Part shown: in pieces, positions 5,451 to 8,909 of the stretch
Layout of the letters: each line of letters opens with the position of its first letter
Position numbering within the stretch: the stretch's first letter is position 1
Assembly (NCBI GenBank): GCA_023146575.1
Contig: JAGLBU010000032.1
Location: forward strand, 1 to 8,909
Length of the DNA stretch: 8,909 nucleotides
Origin: Methylococcales bacterium
Lineage (GTDB): Bacteria > Pseudomonadota > Gammaproteobacteria > Methylococcales > Methylomonadaceae
Direction: 5' to 3'
The notes under the pieces: generated by a model
Seen by the model: only the letters and a program-made list of their open reading frames with translations
The model's database searches: none
What the model was told of the DNA's origin: nothing
Translations under genes and position numbers: made by a program

Positions 5451-6250
5451 AGACAAAAAAATCCTTTAGTACTATTTTACAAGTGACGGACTCGCATATA
5501 TTTCCGCAAACAGGTCGCACTTTATTAGGCGTTGATACCGAATATTACTTTAAAGCGGTGCTAGAAAATGCGCATCAACAACAAAAAAAGTTTGATTTAA
5601 TTTTGGTCTCGGGGGATTTGGCGCAAGAACCTTGTTTAAACAGTTATCAACGTATTAATGATATTTTATTGGGTTATGAAACACAAACGGTTTGCTTACC
5701 AGGGAATCATGATGATTTTTCTTTAATGCAGCAAATGTTCAACCAGAAAATGATTCATTGTAAAAAACAGACTTTTTTAAAAAATTGGCAATTAATTTGT
5801 TTGAATAGTCAGATCATTAATCAAGCGGGTGGTGGGTTTCAAGCAGAAGAATTAACACGTTTAAAATGCTATCTTGAGCAAAATGAAACCGATCACATTA
5901 TGATCGCGATGCACCATCATTGTGTGACCTCTGGCAGCACTTGGATGGACACGATGCTGGTTGACAACAGGGATGAATTTTTTGAATGTTTACAACCTTA
6001 TCCTGAGGTAAAGTTAATTGTAACAGGGCATGTGCATCAAAACTTAAGCGCTCAAAAACAAGGTATTCGTATTTTTAGCACCCCCGCAACCTGTTTTCAA
6101 TTTAAACCCTGCTCTACTAAATTTACCCTTGATACACTTTCACCTGCGTATCGCACGTTGAAATTATTTGAAGATGGGGAAATTGAAACCGAAGTTCATT
6201 ATTTATCGGAAAAATTACACGACCTTAAGCCGACCAAAAATGGCTATTAG
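5447..6250 (+). CDS. cpdA: 3',5'-cyclic AMP phosphodiesterase
   Basis: This 267-residue class III (calcineurin-like) phosphodiesterase is predicted to hydrolyse cAMP to AMP in the cytoplasm and so to lower CRP activity. The metal-binding motifs are complete: D15-x-H17 (QVTDSH), GD57LAQ, GN87H88D, the HHH run (156-158) and GH195VH197. The segments WQLICLNSQ, FQFKPCSTKFTLDTLSPAYRTL and the final GY follow E. coli CpdA closely, and the length is near its 275 residues. The start codon overlaps the argA stop as ATGA and no Shine-Dalgarno sequence is evident, so translation is probably coupled to argA. Other members of the superfamily hydrolyse different substrates, but the match to CpdA through the C terminus makes that unlikely. 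Confidence 0.92.
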   Translation: MKTKKSFSTILQVTDSHIFPQTGRTLLGVDTEYYFKAVLENAHQQQKKFDLILVSGDLAQEPCLNSYQRINDILLGYETQTVCLPGNHDDFSLMQQMFNQKMIHCKKQTFLKNWQLICLNSQIINQAGGGFQAEELTRLKCYLEQNETDHIMIAMHHHCVTSGSTWMDTMLVDNRDEFFECLQPYPEVKLIVTGHVHQNLSAQKQGIRIFSTPATCFQFKPCSTKFTLDTLSPAYRTLKLFEDGEIETEVHYLSEKLHDLKPTKNGY

Positions 6251-6278
6251 CGATTTTATTTTAAAGTTTTTTCTGTTA

Positions 6279-6300
6279 TGTTGAGGTTTTAACCTTAACA
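6279..6300. repeat. 22-base near-palindrome between cpdA and the lipoprotein gene
   Basis: Arms TGTTGAGGTT (6279-6288) and AACCTTAACA (6291-6300) pair at 9 of 10 positions plus one G-T wobble, around a two-base centre. There is no T-run after it and the loop is too small for a typical terminator, so a DNA-binding operator for the following gene is likelier. GTTGAG from the left arm recurs directly after it at 6301-6306. Confidence 0.4.
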
Positions 6301-6312
6301 GTTGAGTCAGTG

Positions 6313-6525
6313 ATGATTAAATTAATAAAATATTTTATAGTTGCAAACGGTTTATTTTTGATAAATTCCTGTGCAAGTGCGCCAGATCTTAAAGTTAAAT
6401 TTAATCCACTAATGCCTGTGCCATTTTTAATTGTGCCAGATGATGGCTCTGAAAATAACACACACAACAATGTCAATATTTATCAAGAACGGGATCGACA
6501 GTTTGAAAGCGAGCAGTGGAAATAA
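6313..6525 (+). CDS. Small predicted lipoprotein, function unknown
   Basis: This gene encodes a 70-residue protein if it starts at the ATG at 6313. An in-frame GTG at 6310 would add one residue. A lysine-bearing N terminus (MIKLIKYF) and a hydrophobic stretch lead to a lipobox-like INSC with C20 as the probable lipidated residue. The asparagine at -2 is not canonical. Alanine follows the cysteine, so outer-membrane sorting would be expected. The mature part is about 51 residues, with a hydrophobic/proline patch (PLMPVPFLIVP) and then a polar, asparagine-rich, charged tail ending ESEQWK. A weak GAG lies six bases upstream of the ATG. It sits 62 bases after cpdA, behind a dyad, and converges on rapA with a 15-base gap. 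I do not recognise the family. The lipoprotein call rests on the N terminus only. Confidence 0.6.
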   Translation: MIKLIKYFIVANGLFLINSCASAPDLKVKFNPLMPVPFLIVPDDGSENNTHNNVNIYQERDRQFESEQWK

Positions 6526-6540
6526 ACCTGTAACTAGCTC

Positions 6541-8909
6541 TTATTTCGTCACAATAAAACGTACCGCATCGAGTTTTAATTGCGCGGATTGAATGACCTC
6601 GTTTAAGGATAAAGCAACCTCTTTTAATTGCTGAATTTCGTGCGACTTAATACTTGAGTTAATCTTTTTTAAGCTAACTAAGCGTTTGATTTCATAACCT
6701 AATGATTGAATCATGTTTTGATGGCTGGTATTAATAAGCGTTTGCATTTTTATATCGGCACATTGTTGTGCTTTGGCTAATAATGCTTGAATAACTCGAC
6801 GCTGTTGGCTTAAAAACTCCCCCATTTGCTCTTTATTCAAACGATCTCCCGTTTCAATTAAATCATCATGCACGATCTCATCGGTTAAATCTTCTTGATG
6901 TTGGTCTATCAAAATACGAATGAGTGTTGGTGGTAAAAAACGCCCGACTTGTAAATGACTGGGGGCAACACATTCAACAATAAATAAACATTCCAATAAA
7001 AACTGTCCGCCTTTGAGTTCTGGATGCTGAATAACACTCATACTAGCATTACCCGTATCGCTGGATAACACCAAATCCATTGCCGCTACCAGCATTGGGT
7101 GTTCAAAACTTAAAAAAGCCATATCCTCACGCATCAGCGCCATTTCCCGATTAATCGTCACCGTAGTGCCATCTTCAGGGAGATGTGGAAAATGTGAAAC
7201 TCTCAAATTTTCGCTGGGGCTTAAAATATAACACCCCTGTGAATGCTCTTCTGAATTTACCCCGTAACAATCAAATAAAGCCTCTGCATACGCCCATAAT
7301 TTTGTAGGTTTTTCTGCTTCCAATAATTGTATTAATACTCTGGCAGGTTCTGGTCTACAGGAATTTAACTCCAATAATTGATCACGGCCTTTTTGTAAGC
7401 TTTGTTCAATCTCAGCGGTTAATTGTTGTGTTTTTTGAATAAAAGCATCTGTTAAATGGGCGTTATTAGCACGTATGGCCGACATCAATTCAGAATGTAG
7501 TTTGACTGCTACAGCTTGTGCGGCAGAACAGTTATGACAAAAAGCATCAAAGCCTTCCTGATACCACCGATATAAAACTTCCTCTGTGCTATTTTTTTGA
7601 TAGGGGATGTGAATTTGAATCACCGATTTTTGCCCAATACGATCTAAGCGTCCAATGCGTTGCTGTAATAAATCAGGGTTTTGTGGTAAATCAAATAACA
7701 CCAAATGATGTGCAAATTGAAAGTTTCGCCCTTCACTGCCAATTTCAGAGCACAATAAAATTTGCGCGGAATTCTCAGGGTCCGCAAAATAAGCGGCGGC
7801 TCGGTCACGCTCAATAATACTCATTTTTTCATGAAATACCGCGACTCGAAAGCCTTGTTGTTTCAATTGTTTTTCTAAGGCAATAACGGTTGTGGCTAAA
7901 TGACAAATCAAGACCACTTGTTGAGGTTGTAATTGTTCTAAGCGTTCGATTAACCACGTCGCCTTATCAATTGTTAAAGGATAGGGAAATGCTTGACGCT
8001 CAGGAAACCCTTTGACAGTTTGGCGAGAATTTCGAAATAAAATTCGTCCTGTGCCATGATAATCTAATAAAATTTCAATCAGTTGTTGGCGTGCTTTTGT
8101 GGCTTTTAAAGGCTGGTCTAACTGAGCCACCAGTGAGGCAACATTATCATGTTTAATCAGTGATTTAAGATTGTTTTTTTCAACTTTGCTCAAGGGTTGA
8201 TCGCTTAACAAAGCGTTTGCAATCTCCGCCACGGGTTCAAATTGTAATTCTTCTTTTAAAAAAGCGTCAAAATCATAAAAACGGTCAGGGTCAAGTAATC
8301 GTAATCGTGCAAAATGACTTTCCTTGCCTAATTGCTCAGGGGTAGCCGTTAATAAAATAACCCCTTGGGTTTGATAGCTTAATTGTTCAACAAATAAATA
8401 CTCAGGGCTGGGGTGTTGCGGATGCCATTCTAAATGATGCGCTTCATCCACGACTAACATATCCCAGCCTGCGTCAAGGGCTTGTTGTTGCCGCTTGGGA
8501 TACTCGGAAAAAAACTGCTGCCCAGCTAAGACCAGTTGTTCAGAAGCAAAAGGGTTGTCAAAATCAGAGGCTTTGCATCGTGCTTCATTAAATAGGCTAA
8601 AGCGTAAATTAAATCGGCGTAACATTTCCACCAACCATTGATGTAATAACGCTTCGGGAACGATGATTAAGACCCGCTGACTTAAGCCTTTTAACAATCG
8701 TGCATGTAAAATTAATCCCGCCTCAATGGTTTTTCCTAAACCAACTTCATCAGCGAGCATAATTTTTGGGGAAAAACGATCCGCAACTTGATGGGCAATA
8801 AAAACTTGATGAGCAATTAAAGACGTTCGTCCACCTTGCAAACCTCGGATGGTGGATTTTTGTTGTTTTTGAGTGTGTTGCCACGTTTGATAACGTAATA
8901 AAAACCATG
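6541..8909 (-). CDS. rapA: RNA polymerase-associated Swi2/Snf2 ATPase RapA (5' end outside the window)
   Basis: The visible part is 788 codons plus two bases; the reading frame stays open to the right edge, so the true start lies beyond 8909. RapA binds core RNA polymerase and uses ATP to help recycle it after termination. Motif I is LADEVGLGKTIEAG (DEVGLGKT at 8728-8751), motif II is DEAHH (8434-8448) and motif III is LLTATPEQLG. The helicase C-terminal lobe shows ILLCSEIGSEGRNFQFAHHL and LLQQRIGRLDRIGQ (about 7629-7665). The terminal LKLDAVRFIV corresponds to the end of E. coli RapA. If the N terminus is like E. coli's, where the motif I lysine is near residue 183, about 120 residues (the Tudor-like region) are missing here. 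A TTG at 8839-8841 lies inside the conserved region and is not the start. The gene converges on the lipoprotein gene. Confidence 0.95.
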   Translation of the reverse strand, partial: WFLLRYQTWQHTQKQQKSTIRGLQGGRTSLIAHQVFIAHQVADRFSPKIMLADEVGLGKTIEAGLILHARLLKGLSQRVLIIVPEALLHQWLVEMLRRFNLRFSLFNEARCKASDFDNPFASEQLVLAGQQFFSEYPKRQQQALDAGWDMLVVDEAHHLEWHPQHPSPEYLFVEQLSYQTQGVILLTATPEQLGKESHFARLRLLDPDRFYDFDAFLKEELQFEPVAEIANALLSDQPLSKVEKNNLKSLIKHDNVASLVAQLDQPLKATKARQQLIEILLDYHGTGRILFRNSRQTVKGFPERQAFPYPLTIDKATWLIERLEQLQPQQVVLICHLATTVIALEKQLKQQGFRVAVFHEKMSIIERDRAAAYFADPENSAQILLCSEIGSEGRNFQFAHHLVLFDLPQNPDLLQQRIGRLDRIGQKSVIQIHIPYQKNSTEEVLYRWYQEGFDAFCHNCSAAQAVAVKLHSELMSAIRANNAHLTDAFIQKTQQLTAEIEQSLQKGRDQLLELNSCRPEPARVLIQLLEAEKPTKLWAYAEALFDCYGVNSEEHSQGCYILSPSENLRVSHFPHLPEDGTTVTINREMALMREDMAFLSFEHPMLVAAMDLVLSSDTGNASMSVIQHPELKGGQFLLECLFIVECVAPSHLQVGRFLPPTLIRILIDQHQEDLTDEIVHDDLIETGDRLNKEQMGEFLSQQRRVIQALLAKAQQCADIKMQTLINTSHQNMIQSLGYEIKRLVSLKKINSSIKSHEIQQLKEVALSLNEVIQSAQLKLDAVRFIVTK

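Noticed and set aside
6519..6547. Bidirectional terminator between the lipoprotein gene and rapA
   Set aside because: GAAATAA and TTATTTC are exact inverted repeats, but the arms are the two gene ends including their stop codons, contain a single G-C pair and enclose a 15-base loop, so the hairpin would be too weak.
7518..7817. 99-codon plus-strand open frame inside rapA
   Set aside because: It is antisense to the strongly conserved helicase C-terminal lobe and its translation has no recognisable domain.
8839..8841. TTG as the start codon of rapA
   Set aside because: The frame stays open upstream to the window edge, and the residues there (RYQTWQHTQKQQKSTIRGL) continue directly into the conserved RapA core before motif I.
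1..8909. CRISPR array, tRNA/rRNA genes, insertion sequences or phage genes
   Set aside because: No regularly spaced repeats, no cloverleaf-like sequences, and no transposase, integrase or phage proteins are visible.

Overview
The window reads as chromosomal DNA of a low-G+C gammaproteobacterium. ArgA, CpdA, RapA and PgpA all resemble their Escherichia coli counterparts along most of their length. The A/T-rich codons, together with a caspase protein and a kinase/FGE protein, would suit a Methylococcales- or Thiotrichales-like lineage. That placement is an inference from gene content, not a phylogeny.

Layout. Positions 1-3826 hold three minus-strand genes spaced 21-22 bases apart, probably one operon transcribed from right to left. 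The first is a secreted caspase-like protease with a C-terminal DUF4189-type domain (2525-3826). The second is a zinc-ribbon + pseudokinase + formylglycine-generating-enzyme-like (FGE) protein (554-2503). The last is the phospholipid enzyme pgpA (1-531). A 301-base divergent intergenic region (3827-4127) carries candidate promoters, a CRP-like site, an inverted repeat and a near-duplicate 23/25-base repeat at its two ends. Positions 4128-6250 hold argA and cpdA on the plus strand, overlapping by four bases. A 22-base dyad precedes a small plus-strand lipoprotein gene (6313-6525). The minus-strand rapA gene converges on it and runs off the right edge (6541-8909).

How the genes relate. pgpA, argA, cpdA and rapA are housekeeping genes for phosphatidylglycerol synthesis, the first step of arginine synthesis, cAMP breakdown and RNA polymerase recycling. 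The accessory part is the caspase/pseudokinase-FGE pair. Both proteins carry a similar ~45-residue helical linker module, and their tight spacing argues for joint expression. The caspase keeps its His/Cys dyad. The kinase domain has lost nearly all catalytic motifs, and the FGE domain lacks the copper-binding cysteines of true FGEs, so the second protein looks like a sensing or binding scaffold rather than an enzyme. The caspase has a Sec signal peptide and its partner does not, so a direct contact between them would need explaining. This pair is the part of the window most likely to be an undescribed system.
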